Part shown: positions 1-6,875 of the stretch, piece after piece
How the letters are laid out: every line of letters starts with the position of its first letter
Position numbering within the stretch: the stretch's first letter is position 1
DNA from: Synergistota bacterium
Lineage (GTDB): Bacteria; Synergistota; Synergistia; Synergistales; Synergistaceae
Assembly: GCA_023450745.1 (NCBI GenBank)
Contig: JAEXGR010000030.1
Span: 1 to 19,997 of the forward strand
Length of the DNA: 19,997 nucleotides
Reading direction: 5' to 3'
Notes under the pieces: generated by a model
Database searches by the model: none
The model's input: only the letters and a program-made list of their open reading frames with translations
What the model was told of the DNA's origin: nothing
Position numbers and translations under genes: made by a program

Positions 1-1774
1 GATATCGGTCGATGACGTAGTTCATGTAGGAGTGCAGGAAGGAAAAGGCGGCGAGCGGTTCTTCGTTTTTCACCACGTAGGTGGCCTCGCCCTCCTTCGA
101 GACGATGTCGATGTTTTTAAAGGGGAAATCAGGGCGCGTGACGCAGCGGTAGTTTGAACGTTCCTCCGCGAGACGGCCGATGGCCCTCATGTGTTCGGCA
201 AATTCCTCCGGCCTGTAGAAAAGTTCGCGGCACCCCAGCAGCCATGGCGTACAGAGGGGCACGCGCCCTGTCGCGATATCCTCCCGGGCGTATTCGGGAT
301 ATATCTCGGTGACGCTGACCTCGGAGAGCGAGTTTAAAAAGGCCCTTCTTCTGGCGTGATAGTATTTCATCATCTCTTCCCGCGTGTTTTCCGCCGCCGC
401 CCTCTCGAATATTCGTTTTGCGAGATGTTCGGGCATCGATTCCAGCGACAGCCGGTGCATGAGCTTGATGATGTCGCCGCCCGCCGCCGCCCGGTTGTTT
501 TCAACGTCGCGGTGGAGCGCCGCGACGTCCTCTATCCCGTATGTCTTGACGAGGGGCTTCGCGCAGGCCAGCAGGTTGTCGAACTGTTTCTTTATAAAAG
601 CGGCCTTTTCCGGACTCTTTGAAAAAACGGCCGTCACTTCTTGCTCTTTGCCCTTGAAGCAGGAGAAACGCATCGAACAGAGGCCATCCGCCGCGCCGGC
701 ATATTCGCGCAGGAGGGAGCGGTTGGGGAGCGTCAGGTAATAGGGCTCCACCTGCCCGGAGGTGTACAGCGGTATCCACGACTCCGCGGAACGGAACATT
801 TCATCCGCGTCAAGGTTAAGGTTGTGGATGATCCTTACCCGGTGCCCGCGCGAAAGCATCTCCTGCATGAGCGCCGTCCAGCCGTCGCGGAAAAGCGGCG
901 CGCGGGCGAACCAGCTGAAATCAGAGGCGAAAATATGAATGTTCGTCGGTTTTTTGCCGGCCAGGACCGTCTTTGTGAATTTGAGGAAGGCGGCGTAGAC
1001 GCCGTCTGCACCATAGAACATCTCTCCGGCGTACTTCACGCTCTCCGCCTTTTCCGTCCTGACGTGAGGCAAAGCCTTGTGTGTTTTTGCCGAGTCGATG
1101 CCCTGCAGCAGAACGCCCGTTGGCGCAGCGGACCCGGCCTCGCGGAACCACTCAAAAAGCTTGGCCGTCATATACTCGTCGTTTGCGGCCTCGTCCGGGG
1201 ATACGCTGATCTCCGCGGCGAGTTCTTTGGGGATGCCCTGCGAGCGGCAGAGGAAAGCGAAATAACGGCAGAGCTCGCGCAGAACCGGATCTTCCAGCCC
1301 GATGCCGCGCCTGCCGCTGCGATAGCGCGATATTGAGGAGCTGTCCAAATTCACGTAACGGGCGAGCGCTGCGTTTGAGGTTTTAAAGGTATTTATCAAA
1401 AGGTCGAGCCGCTGCGCGGTTTCCGTGCGCAGCTTTTTTTTCATGCTGCGTACAGGGGGGCGCGGCTCGGGGCGGCTCCTTTCTTTGAGGCCCGAGTCGC
1501 TGTCGTTGAGCCAGCGTGCGAGCGCCTCGGGCAGCATTTCGTCCTTGCGGCCCCCCGCCAGCTTTCGGAGGTCGCGGGCTTTCTTGTCACTGCTTGCCAG
1601 CTTTGCCGCGCCGGCCGCGATCTGTGCCACCGCCTTGCTGTACCGCGGCGGTTTGTGTTTCTCTCCCAAGTAGCGGCAGATACATGAAGGATCAAGCCCC
1701 GAACCGCGCGCGAGCGCCGAGCTTGTGACGGCGAGAGTCTCTTTGATAAGAGAAAGTTTTTCATGAAAGAGCAT
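1..1774 (-). CDS. Large tandem helix-turn-helix protein, C-terminus outside window
   Basis: An uninterrupted minus-strand frame runs from ATG at 1774 to the left edge, giving 591 residues with no stop seen. The start is set by AAAGGAGG ending at 1781, six bases before this ATG; the ATG at 1780 abuts the Shine-Dalgarno and is unlikely. Two similar HTH-like modules are visible: residues about 17-50 (ALARGSGLDPSCICRY) and about 132-173 (ALARYVNLDSSSISRY). They share the pattern ALAR-x(3)-LD-x-S-x-I-x-RY, which suggests an internal duplication. They are joined by a charged Pro/Arg/Lys linker (about 95-118). The remaining 400-plus residues are mixed alpha/beta, including FASDFSWFARAPLF (282-295) and GHRVRIIHNLNLD (310-322), which could be a sensor or non-catalytic phospholipase D-like fold; I see no HKD motif. 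It is divergent from the S8 protease gene. It is probably a DNA-binding regulator of unrecognised family; ligand and targets are unknown. Confidence 0.72.
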   Translation of the reverse strand, partial: MLFHEKLSLIKETLAVTSSALARGSGLDPSCICRYLGEKHKPPRYSKAVAQIAAGAAKLASSDKKARDLRKLAGGRKDEMLPEALARWLNDSDSGLKERSRPEPRPPVRSMKKKLRTETAQRLDLLINTFKTSNAALARYVNLDSSSISRYRSGRRGIGLEDPVLRELCRYFAFLCRSQGIPKELAAEISVSPDEAANDEYMTAKLFEWFREAGSAAPTGVLLQGIDSAKTHKALPHVRTEKAESVKYAGEMFYGADGVYAAFLKFTKTVLAGKKPTNIHIFASDFSWFARAPLFRDGWTALMQEMLSRGHRVRIIHNLNLDADEMFRSAESWIPLYTSGQVEPYYLTLPNRSLLREYAGAADGLCSMRFSCFKGKEQEVTAVFSKSPEKAAFIKKQFDNLLACAKPLVKTYGIEDVAALHRDVENNRAAAGGDIIKLMHRLSLESMPEHLAKRIFERAAAENTREEMMKYYHARRRAFLNSLSEVSVTEIYPEYAREDIATGRVPLCTPWLLGCRELFYRPEEFAEHMRAIGRLAEERSNYRCVTRPDFPFKNIDIVSKEGEATYVVKNEEPLAAFSFLHSYMNYVIDRY

Positions 1775-1798
1775 GGTCATCCTCCTTTGCGTAAGGTT

Positions 1799-1827
1799 AT
1801 TATCCGGCCCCGCCGCCGATTTTACAA
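1799..1827 (-). promoter_or_regulatory. Promoter candidate for the tandem-HTH gene
   Basis: Read on the minus strand, a -35-like TTGTAA (1827-1822) and a -10-like GATAAT (1804-1799) are separated by 17 bases. Transcription would begin near 1792, giving an 18-base leader that contains the AAAGGAGG ribosome site. The match is four of six and five of six to the housekeeping consensus. This is a motif call only. Confidence 0.5.
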
Positions 1828-1849
1828 TGCCATTTTTCATGACCATAAG

Positions 1850-1866
1850 AATTGGCAGTGCCAATT
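1850..1866. promoter_or_regulatory. Perfect 17-bp palindrome, candidate operator
   Basis: AATTGGCAGTGCCAATT is two 8-base arms around a single central G. It lies in the 369-base gap between the divergent tandem-HTH gene and the S8 protease gene. It is centred about 66 bases upstream of the predicted start of the HTH transcript, a typical activator distance, and roughly 200 bases upstream of the protease promoter candidate. No other dense motif is visible in the gap apart from the two promoter candidates. The binding protein is unknown; autoregulation by the neighbouring HTH protein is an inference. Confidence 0.5.
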
Positions 1867-2025
1867 TTGCCTCCGCGCAATTATTTGCCGTTGGAATTGT
1901 TTTTTATTGATTGAGGTAAGAGCCGAAGTCTCGCAAAGTTCAGGAACGGAAATATTAAACGAATAACGCTGGCCGTGTGTCCTTAAAAAATTCTGTTTTT
2001 GTTTGCCCATTAAATCAAGAAGAGA

Positions 2026-2054
2026 TTGATTTTATATTTTCTTATTGGTAAAAT
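2026..2054 (+). promoter_or_regulatory. Promoter candidate for the S8 protease
   Basis: TTGATT (2026-2031) and TAAAAT (2049-2054) are separated by exactly 17 AT-rich bases, four of six and five of six to consensus. The predicted start near 2061 leaves a leader of about 83 bases before the protease ATG. Confidence 0.45.
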
Positions 2055-2143
2055 TAGCAAAAATAGGTTGTACGTATTTTACAGCCTCAGTATCCGTCGT
2101 TCCGACCAGCTCTTAAAAACTGAAAAGGGAAGAGGTCTTGTTT

Positions 2144-3739
2144 ATGAAAAGCAATGCCCGCGCACTCCTTTTGTCTCTGATGGCCCTTCTGCTCTGTTCT
2201 GCGGCCTGCGCCGCAGATTATGCGGAGAACGAGGTCCTGGTGCTTATCCGTGATTCAAATATGGCGCGAACCGCCATGAGCGCCTCGGCAAGAAAAAGTT
2301 CTGCCGCAAAGGCCGCGGCCCTCGCCACAAATATCGGCGCGGTATCGCGGGGAAGCTACCCCGACTTGACGGCGGGCAGCGGGCGAAGCATCGTCCTTAT
2401 GTCTTCGCCGGCAAAGGCGGCGGAGGAACTGATCGCTGAGCTGAAAGACAATCCCGACGTCATCGGGGTGGCGAAGAATTATAAACGCAAGGCCTTGGGG
2501 AAAGCGCCTAACGACGCCCTCTGGGATAAGCAGTGGGGGCCGAAGAGGGTAAAAGCCCCGGAGGTGTGGGAGGCGGCTTCGACCGGTTCCGGCGATGTAT
2601 ATGTCGCTGTGCTCGATACCGGCGTTATCTATGACCACCCGGACCTTGAGGCAAACATCAGCGGCATATTGCCCGACGGAACATACGGCTATTTCTTTCA
2701 CGATAAGGGGCAAAGAACTGAAGTCAAGAGAAGCGGCACACCGTCGAGCGACGTGACCATCGAAGACCTCCGTGAGGTAGACTATGCCGCGTGGGGTGAT
2801 GTTGACGGCCATGGCACCCACGTCGCGGGAATCATCGGCGCGGTCGGCGACAATGAGATAGGCGTCGCGGGTGTAAACTGGCGGGTAAAAATATTGCCGG
2901 TGGGAGTAATGACCGTGGTGGTGGATGATGATGGTGGTGACGACGGGGACGAAGAAGACGTGAACGGAGTAAAGTTTGAACCGGCCGCTTATGACTCCGA
3001 TACCATAGCGGCCTTGGATTACATCGTCCGGCTGAAAAGGGAACACGGGCTGAACATACGCGTCGCGAACCTGTCCTTAGGCGGCTGGAACGACGTTGTG
3101 AATCAGGATACTGATCCTTACGCGCAGTCGTTCAGGCTGGCCAGCGATGCGGGGATCATCATCTGCATGGCGGCGGGAAACGAAAAACAGGACATCGATA
3201 ACCCCGACCAGGATCATGTTAATAAACTCTCTTACCCAGCCTGCTTCCGTTTTGAAAATACGATCTCTGTCGGCGCGTCCAATGAAAACGACGGTCTGGG
3301 ACAATCTTCCGGCTCCAATTTCAGCTCCAGCGGCAAATGGGTGGACATCATGGCCCCCGGAGACAATATTATGAGCACGACGCCCAAATACAGCGTCGCG
3401 GGCAGCAGAAACTATGATGCCCGCGGTTACGACCGCTGGAGCGGCACGTCGATGGCCACGCCGGTGGTCGCGGGCGCGGCGGCGCTGCTTTGCGCCGCCT
3501 ACCCTGAAAAAACGGCGGCGGAGATAAAAGCGATGCTGATGGAGGGCGCCGAGAACGTTCTCCGGGAGGGCTATTCAAAATATGGCCTGCTGAACGTCTA
3601 CAGCGCCTATCAGCACGAAGGCGGAGAATCTGGCGGTCCCGGCGGTCCCGGCGGTTCCGGTGGCGGCTGCCGCGCCGGCCTCGCGATTTTTGCGCTGCTC
3701 GCGGCGGCGCCGCTGGCTGCGCGGAGGCGGAAAAAGTAA
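2144..3739 (+). CDS. Secreted subtilisin-like (S8) serine protease with Synerg-CTERM tail
   Basis: This 531-residue exported protease has the subtilase catalytic set: Asp158 in AVLDTG, His223 in DGHGTHVAG, Asn346 in AAGNE (oxyanion hole) and Ser436 in SGTSMATPV. Residues 1-23 form a signal peptide (KSNAR, then a hydrophobic run ending ACAA). Residues about 28-118 look like an inhibitor I9-type propeptide. An acidic run at about 261-272 (VDDDGGDDGDEED) sits inside the catalytic domain and could bind calcium. The C-terminus is Gly-rich, then GGGC (Cys509), a hydrophobic helix and RRRKK, which is the layout of the Synerg-CTERM sorting signal of Synergistota and resembles GlyGly-CTERM tails. It should therefore be exported and processed or anchored at the surface. 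ATG 2144 is preferred over TTG 2138 because GGGAAGAGG ends eight bases before it. The gene stands alone with its own terminator. Substrate is unknown. Confidence 0.92.
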   Translation: MKSNARALLLSLMALLLCSAACAADYAENEVLVLIRDSNMARTAMSASARKSSAAKAAALATNIGAVSRGSYPDLTAGSGRSIVLMSSPAKAAEELIAELKDNPDVIGVAKNYKRKALGKAPNDALWDKQWGPKRVKAPEVWEAASTGSGDVYVAVLDTGVIYDHPDLEANISGILPDGTYGYFFHDKGQRTEVKRSGTPSSDVTIEDLREVDYAAWGDVDGHGTHVAGIIGAVGDNEIGVAGVNWRVKILPVGVMTVVVDDDGGDDGDEEDVNGVKFEPAAYDSDTIAALDYIVRLKREHGLNIRVANLSLGGWNDVVNQDTDPYAQSFRLASDAGIIICMAAGNEKQDIDNPDQDHVNKLSYPACFRFENTISVGASNENDGLGQSSGSNFSSSGKWVDIMAPGDNIMSTTPKYSVAGSRNYDARGYDRWSGTSMATPVVAGAAALLCAAYPEKTAAEIKAMLMEGAENVLREGYSKYGLLNVYSAYQHEGGESGGPGGPGGSGGGCRAGLAIFALLAAAPLAARRRKK

Positions 3740-3763
3740 TTTAAGCAGAACCGTTTCTATTAT

Positions 3764-3801
3764 AAAGATGACGGCGGCGCATTTGCGCCGCCGTCATCTT
3801 T
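3764..3801. terminator. Bidirectional hairpin between the S8 protease and gpmA
   Basis: A near-perfect 17-18 bp GC-rich stem (AAAGATGACGGCGGCGC with its complement) closes on an ATTT loop. It is flanked by A-rich sequence on the left and TTTAAA on the right. It lies 25 bases past the protease stop and 25 bases past the gpmA stop, so it can end both convergent transcripts. Confidence 0.85.
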
Positions 3802-3825
3802 AAACGGCTGTGTTTGCTCTCGGCG

Positions 3826-4575
3826 TTACTTTTTTGCCGAGCCCTGCTTCGCCACGGCGGCTTGCGCGGCGGCGATCGCCTCCGCGTCGCCCAAATAATA
3901 GTGCTTTACCGGCTTCAAGTTTTCGTCAAGTTCGTAGACGAGCGGCACGCCGGTGGGGATGTTGAGTTCGAGAATGTCCTTTTCCGACACGCCGTCAAGA
4001 TACTTTACGAGCGCGCGCAGGCTGTTGCCGTGCGCGGCGATAATGATCTTTTGGCCGGCTTTCACGTCGGGGGCGATTGTCTGCTCCCAGTAGGGAACGA
4101 CGCGCGCGACCGTATCCTCAAGGCACTCGCCGAGGGGCAGCTCCGCTGGCGAAAGCGACGCGTAGCGGCTCTCGTGGCCCGGCCAGCGCGCGTCCTCTTT
4201 CGTGAGCAGCGGCGGGCGCGTCGCGTAGCTGCGCCGCCAGATCTTTACCTGCGCGTCGCCGTACTCCGCCGCCGTCTCCGCCTTGTTGAGCCCCTGCAGC
4301 GCGCCGTAATGGCGCTCGTTGAGCCGCCAGGACTTCTCGACCGGTATCCACATCAGATCCGTCTGTTCAAGCACGCACCAGAGCGTCTTGATCGCGCGGC
4401 GCAGCACGGAGGTGTAGGCCTTGTCAAAGGTATATCCCTCTTTCCGCAGCAGCTCTCCGGCGGCCTGCGCCTCGGCAAGCCCCTTCTCCGAAAGCGGCAC
4501 GTCCTGCCACCCCGTGAAGCGGTTCTCCTTATTCCACGCGCTTTCGCCATGTCTTATCAAAACGATTTTATACAT
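3826..4575 (-). CDS. gpmA: 2,3-bisphosphoglycerate-dependent phosphoglycerate mutase
   Basis: This 249-residue cytosolic enzyme interconverts 3- and 2-phosphoglycerate in glycolysis and gluconeogenesis. The histidine-phosphatase signature LIRHGESAWN carries the phospho-accepting His9. Further family marks are NRFTGWQDVPLSEKG (18-32), LNERHYGALQGLNK with proton donor Glu87, RRSYATRPP, and AAHGNSLRALVKYLDG with the second His182. Length matches the dPGM family, which is usually about 230-250 residues; the Ala/Lys-rich tail (232-249) is a small extension. The start is supported by GGAGG eight bases upstream. It has its own strong promoter and shares a hairpin terminator with the convergent protease, so it is a single-gene unit and ordinary core metabolism. 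Confidence 0.97.
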   Translation of the reverse strand: MYKIVLIRHGESAWNKENRFTGWQDVPLSEKGLAEAQAAGELLRKEGYTFDKAYTSVLRRAIKTLWCVLEQTDLMWIPVEKSWRLNERHYGALQGLNKAETAAEYGDAQVKIWRRSYATRPPLLTKEDARWPGHESRYASLSPAELPLGECLEDTVARVVPYWEQTIAPDVKAGQKIIIAAHGNSLRALVKYLDGVSEKDILELNIPTGVPLVYELDENLKPVKHYYLGDAEAIAAAQAAVAKQGSAKK

Positions 4576-4613
4576 CTAAGCAGCCTCCGTATTTTAAAAT
4601 AGGTTATGCAAAG

Positions 4614-4642
4614 ATTGTCAGTCAGCGGAGGGGCGTTGTCAA
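4614..4642 (-). promoter_or_regulatory. gpmA promoter
   Basis: On the minus strand a perfect TTGACA (4642-4637), a 17-base spacer and GACAAT (4619-4614) precede gpmA. The predicted start near 4607 leaves a leader of about 32 bases with GGAGG. It is one of the two best sigma-70-type matches in the window. Confidence 0.75.
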
Positions 4643-4728
4643 GTTTGAAAATTCGCGGCTGTTGTTCTCATATTTATTCTATACATATGGTATCAAGTGC
4701 TGGACAAAATACAATAAGTTGAAAAAGG

Positions 4729-4890
4729 ATGGCTTTTATATTTTTTATACTACCTAAAATCTCTGAACAACGTGAAATAATAAGAATTATTGAGTGGTTT
4801 TTGCAAAAGAGTAATCGGCCAAAGAGCTAGTAAATTTCGTCGAAAAAATCCCTCCTCGCTAGCGCCTTCCGCGGTTAACTGGGAACGAAT
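4729..4890 (+). pseudogene. Relic of a type I restriction specificity subunit (hsdS-like) C-terminus
   Basis: One plus-strand frame reads MAFIFFILPKISEQREIIRI through to a TAG-TAA pair at 4828-4833, then ISSKKSLLASAFRG, TAA at 4876, and LGTN. LPxxxEQxEI followed further on by KKxxLAxAFRGELGTN is the conserved C-terminal part of many HsdS proteins. Here the Glu codon expected between FRG and LGTN is a stop, and the distance between the two motifs is roughly ten codons shorter than usual. The stops all fall in a single frame, as expected for a decaying gene rather than a chance match. No hsdM, hsdR or upstream hsdS sequence is present; the stretch between 4643 and 4728 is AT-rich and unassigned. 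The 33-codon piece 4729-4830 could by chance still be translated. The recognition rests on recall of the family motif, not on a search. Confidence 0.55.
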
Positions 4891-5002
4891 GCTGGTATAA
4901 GCTATTTCAGAAACGACAAGTATCTTGCTTTTTATTAATAAATATAGTAAACTTTTTAAACATAGTGAATATATTTTATTTAACCTAAATAGTAATAAAA
5001 AC

Positions 5003-5031
5003 TTGACGAGGGTGTCGTATGAGAATATACT
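5003..5031 (+). promoter_or_regulatory. Promoter candidate overlapping the toxin start codon
   Basis: TTGACG (5003-5008), 17 bases and TATACT (5026-5031) form a near-consensus promoter that straddles the toxin ATG at 5019. RNA beginning near 5038 would lack the toxin ribosome site and start but carry the complete antitoxin gene. No equally good promoter was seen upstream of the toxin; TTGCTT/TAAACT around 4923-4951 is weak. Confidence 0.4.
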
Positions 5032-5351
5032 ATAGCTCAAGAAAACTTATGAGGCAATGCCTTGAGGAAAAAGAGGGGAACAAAACTTGGGGAATTGCAG
5101 TCGCGGCCAAGGTTAGGCTTCGCCTAAAAGAATTGGAAGCGGCAAGAACTCTGGCTGATATCAGCAAATTGCCGCCTCCGAGATGCCATCCATTGAAAGG
5201 CGATAGATTTGGTCAATTTGCTGTATGCGTAACAGGTCAGGTGCGGCTGATTTTTAAACCTGACGGCGAATTGCAGCAAAGCGACGCTCAATATGGTTTA
5301 TCGGAGATAAAAGAGATTATTGTTTTGGAGGTGACAGATTATCATGAGTAA
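5019..5351 (+). CDS. higB: HigB/RelE-family toxin of a type II toxin-antitoxin pair
   Basis: This 110-residue protein has the shape of HigB-type RNases of the RelE superfamily, which cleave mRNA at the ribosome. It shows an N-terminal MRIYYSSRKLMRQC strand-helix, a KVRLRLKELEAARTLADI helical segment (about 31-49), the family hallmark RCHPLKGDRFGQFAV (about 55-69) and a closing VRLIF-(x)n-EIIVLEVTDYH that ends at the usual place. GAGGGTG lies a few bases before ATG 5019, and the N-terminal match to the family supports this start over Met11. The stop overlaps the antitoxin start by eight bases (CATGAGTAA), giving the toxin-first order typical of higBA. The surrounding DNA is AT-rich beside a restriction-gene relic. 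Catalytic residues cannot be assigned with certainty by eye. Confidence 0.85.
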   Translation: MRIYYSSRKLMRQCLEEKEGNKTWGIAVAAKVRLRLKELEAARTLADISKLPPPRCHPLKGDRFGQFAVCVTGQVRLIFKPDGELQQSDAQYGLSEIKEIIVLEVTDYHE

Positions 5352-6462
5352 AATAATTACTAAACTTGCCGGACAATCTGATTATGCCGTCCCTCCCGGA
5401 GAGACGCTGAAAGAGCTGCTTGAATATTATGAAATGTCGCAGAAGGATTTATCGGTCAGGCTTGGCGTTTCGCAAAAAACTATCAGCGAGATCATCAATG
5501 GAAAAACTCCCATTTCACCGGCCACGGCATTAGGATTGGGAGACGTTTTTGAACCTGAGCCATCATACTGGCTTGCGCTTGAGGCGAATTATCAGGCTGA
5601 TTTAATCAGAATCGCGGCCCAAAAACAAGTGAGGGCCGAAGTCGTTCAGTTTGCGGATTATATAGAAACATACAACGAGATGGCGAGACTGGGGTGGGTG
5701 CCTAGGACTAGAAATGCGGAGGAAAAGGTTATAAACTTACGGAAGTATTGCCGCGTAAGCTCTCTGGAATATATTCCCGATTTGCCAAGCGCTGCGAATT
5801 TTCGCAAAGGCAATATTGGCAAGCAGTCGCTTTTTGCTCTTACGGCGTGGATGCAAAGAGGCGAAGATATTGCCGCTAAAATAGAAACGAAGCCGTTTTC
5901 GTCTCAGCGGCTGAAGGATGTCGTTCCTAAATTACGCCAGGTCACATTTCAGGGGAAAGATATCGGCCGTGAAATACGCGACTTATGCGCCAGCGCCGGA
6001 GTTGCCATAACATTTGCTCCTCACCTAAAAGGGACCCATGTAAACGGCGCAACCCGCTGGCTGACTCCGGAAAAGGCAAATATCCACCTGAGTCTGCTCG
6101 GCGCGTACGCTGATATTTTCTGGTTCACTCTTTTTCACGAAATCGGGCATATTCTGCTGGGGCACAGCAAAAAAACATCATCCGTCAGTTGTTACAATGG
6201 CAGTGCTCCGGTTGTTGTTATCGGTTCTCGCGAAGACGAGGACGCTGCTGATAAATTTGCAAATGACACGCTCATTCCAGAGAAAAAATACGTAGATTTC
6301 ATCAGACATACCGCAAGATTTAATGACGGCGCTGTTGACAAGTTCGCGAAAAGCGTCGGCATTTATAGCGGAATTGTATGGGGCAGGCTGGCCCACGAAG
6401 GAAAAATTAATTGGACGCAGGCTAACGCGAATGGCAGAAGAATAAAACTGCAATTTGCGTAG
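5344..6462 (+). CDS. higA: HigA-type antitoxin fused to an ImmA/IrrE-like zinc protease
   Basis: This 372-residue protein joins two modules. Residues about 17-70 are the HigA-style HTH (PPGETLKELLEYYEMSQKDL, then LGVSQKTISEIINGKTPISP), which would bind the operon promoter. The C-terminal part has FHEIGHILLGH (264-274), the HExxH zinc site of the ImmA/IrrE (M78) family, with a probable third ligand Glu299 in EDAADKFAND. About 190 residues lie between, of which 150-230 probably belong to the protease domain. Simple HigA antitoxins are only about 100 residues. GGAGGTGA at 5327-5334 precedes ATG 5344 and overlaps the toxin end, so translation is probably coupled. The protease may control antitoxin or toxin level in response to stress, by analogy with ImmA cleaving phage repressors; that is inference. 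Confident in both domains, not in the mechanism. Confidence 0.88.
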   Translation: MSKIITKLAGQSDYAVPPGETLKELLEYYEMSQKDLSVRLGVSQKTISEIINGKTPISPATALGLGDVFEPEPSYWLALEANYQADLIRIAAQKQVRAEVVQFADYIETYNEMARLGWVPRTRNAEEKVINLRKYCRVSSLEYIPDLPSAANFRKGNIGKQSLFALTAWMQRGEDIAAKIETKPFSSQRLKDVVPKLRQVTFQGKDIGREIRDLCASAGVAITFAPHLKGTHVNGATRWLTPEKANIHLSLLGAYADIFWFTLFHEIGHILLGHSKKTSSVSCYNGSAPVVVIGSREDEDAADKFANDTLIPEKKYVDFIRHTARFNDGAVDKFAKSVGIYSGIVWGRLAHEGKINWTQANANGRRIKLQFA

Positions 6463-6519
6463 ACAATAGACAGTTTTTGTAAAGCAAACGAGGAACGATC
6501 TGCAACTCGTCCCTCGCGA

Positions 6520-6549
6520 CGATAGACGGAGCGCCTATCGCTTATTTTG
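6520..6549 (+). terminator. Weak hairpin after the toxin-antitoxin operon
   Basis: CGATAG (6520-6525) pairs with CTATCG (6535-6540) and is followed by CTTATTTTG. Just upstream, CGAGGAACGA (6489-6498) and TCGTCCCTCG (6507-6516) form another stem with one mismatch. Either could end the higBA transcript, but the T-tract is poor. The rest of 6463-6644 shows no gene. Confidence 0.3.
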
Positions 6550-6644
6550 AAACTCATGCGTTAAAGAATATCTTATCATCTGCAAAGGCGCAAGCGTAAA
6601 AATTCAACAAGGCAAAATTCGCCGCTCCATAAGGGGGGATTTTC

Positions 6645-6815
6645 GTGTCTCGAGGTAAACAGATGATTCTGTTTGATTGCAGTGATTTAGACGGTCTATT
6701 GGAGGATGGATATATGATAATCTTCCGCCCTTATATCACGAAAAAGGGACGCAGAATCTACAGGAAGAACGGTGGGATGTTCAAACTCAGGATCAAAGTT
6801 CCCCAGGCCGCGTGA
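6645..6815 (+). CDS. Small basic protein, 33 or 56 residues
   Basis: The frame opens with GTG 6645 (AAGGGGGGAT just upstream, 56 residues) and contains ATG 6714 (GGAGG at 6701-6705, eight bases upstream, 33 residues). Both starts have a credible ribosome site. The shorter product begins MIIFRPYITKKGRRIYRKNG and ends FKLRIKVPQAA. It is strongly basic (about a third Lys/Arg), with a possible beta-hairpin. Short proteins of the pattern (I/V)xxRPYI-K-GxxIY-xxG-xxxFxI-V occur as hypotheticals in gut anaerobes as far as I recall; no function is known to me. A strong hairpin terminator follows 17 bases after the stop, which favours a real transcript. It may be the last gene of the toxin-antitoxin island. 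I prefer the ATG start slightly. Confidence 0.5.
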   Translation: MSRGKQMILFDCSDLDGLLEDGYMIIFRPYITKKGRRIYRKNGGMFKLRIKVPQAA

Positions 6816-6831
6816 ATCAATATTGTCGGCT

Positions 6832-6875
6832 GAATAATAAAAGACGAGACAGGAATGTCTCGCCTTTTATTATTC
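6832..6875. terminator. Strong bidirectional hairpin terminator
   Basis: GAATAATAAAAG plus CGAGACA pairs with TGTCTCG plus CTTTTATTATTC around a GGAA loop, with one A-C mismatch (6844/6863). The stem is 20 positions long and carries A-rich and T-rich lower arms, so it can act in both directions. It closes the AT-rich island upstream of the alcohol dehydrogenase. Confidence 0.85.

Noticed and set aside
2255..3046. A 263-codon minus-strand frame inside the S8 protease gene
   Set aside because: It is a shadow of the protease coding frame, with no start signal or recognisable domain.
3814..4602. A 262-codon plus-strand frame opposite gpmA
   Set aside because: gpmA has all catalytic motifs, a ribosome site and a promoter on the minus strand. 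The plus frame is Arg/Leu-rich with no motif.
4750..5040. A 96-codon minus-strand frame in the AT-rich gap
   Set aside because: No ribosome site, low-complexity AT-driven composition, and it overlaps the toxin start and the hsdS-like relic in the opposite direction.
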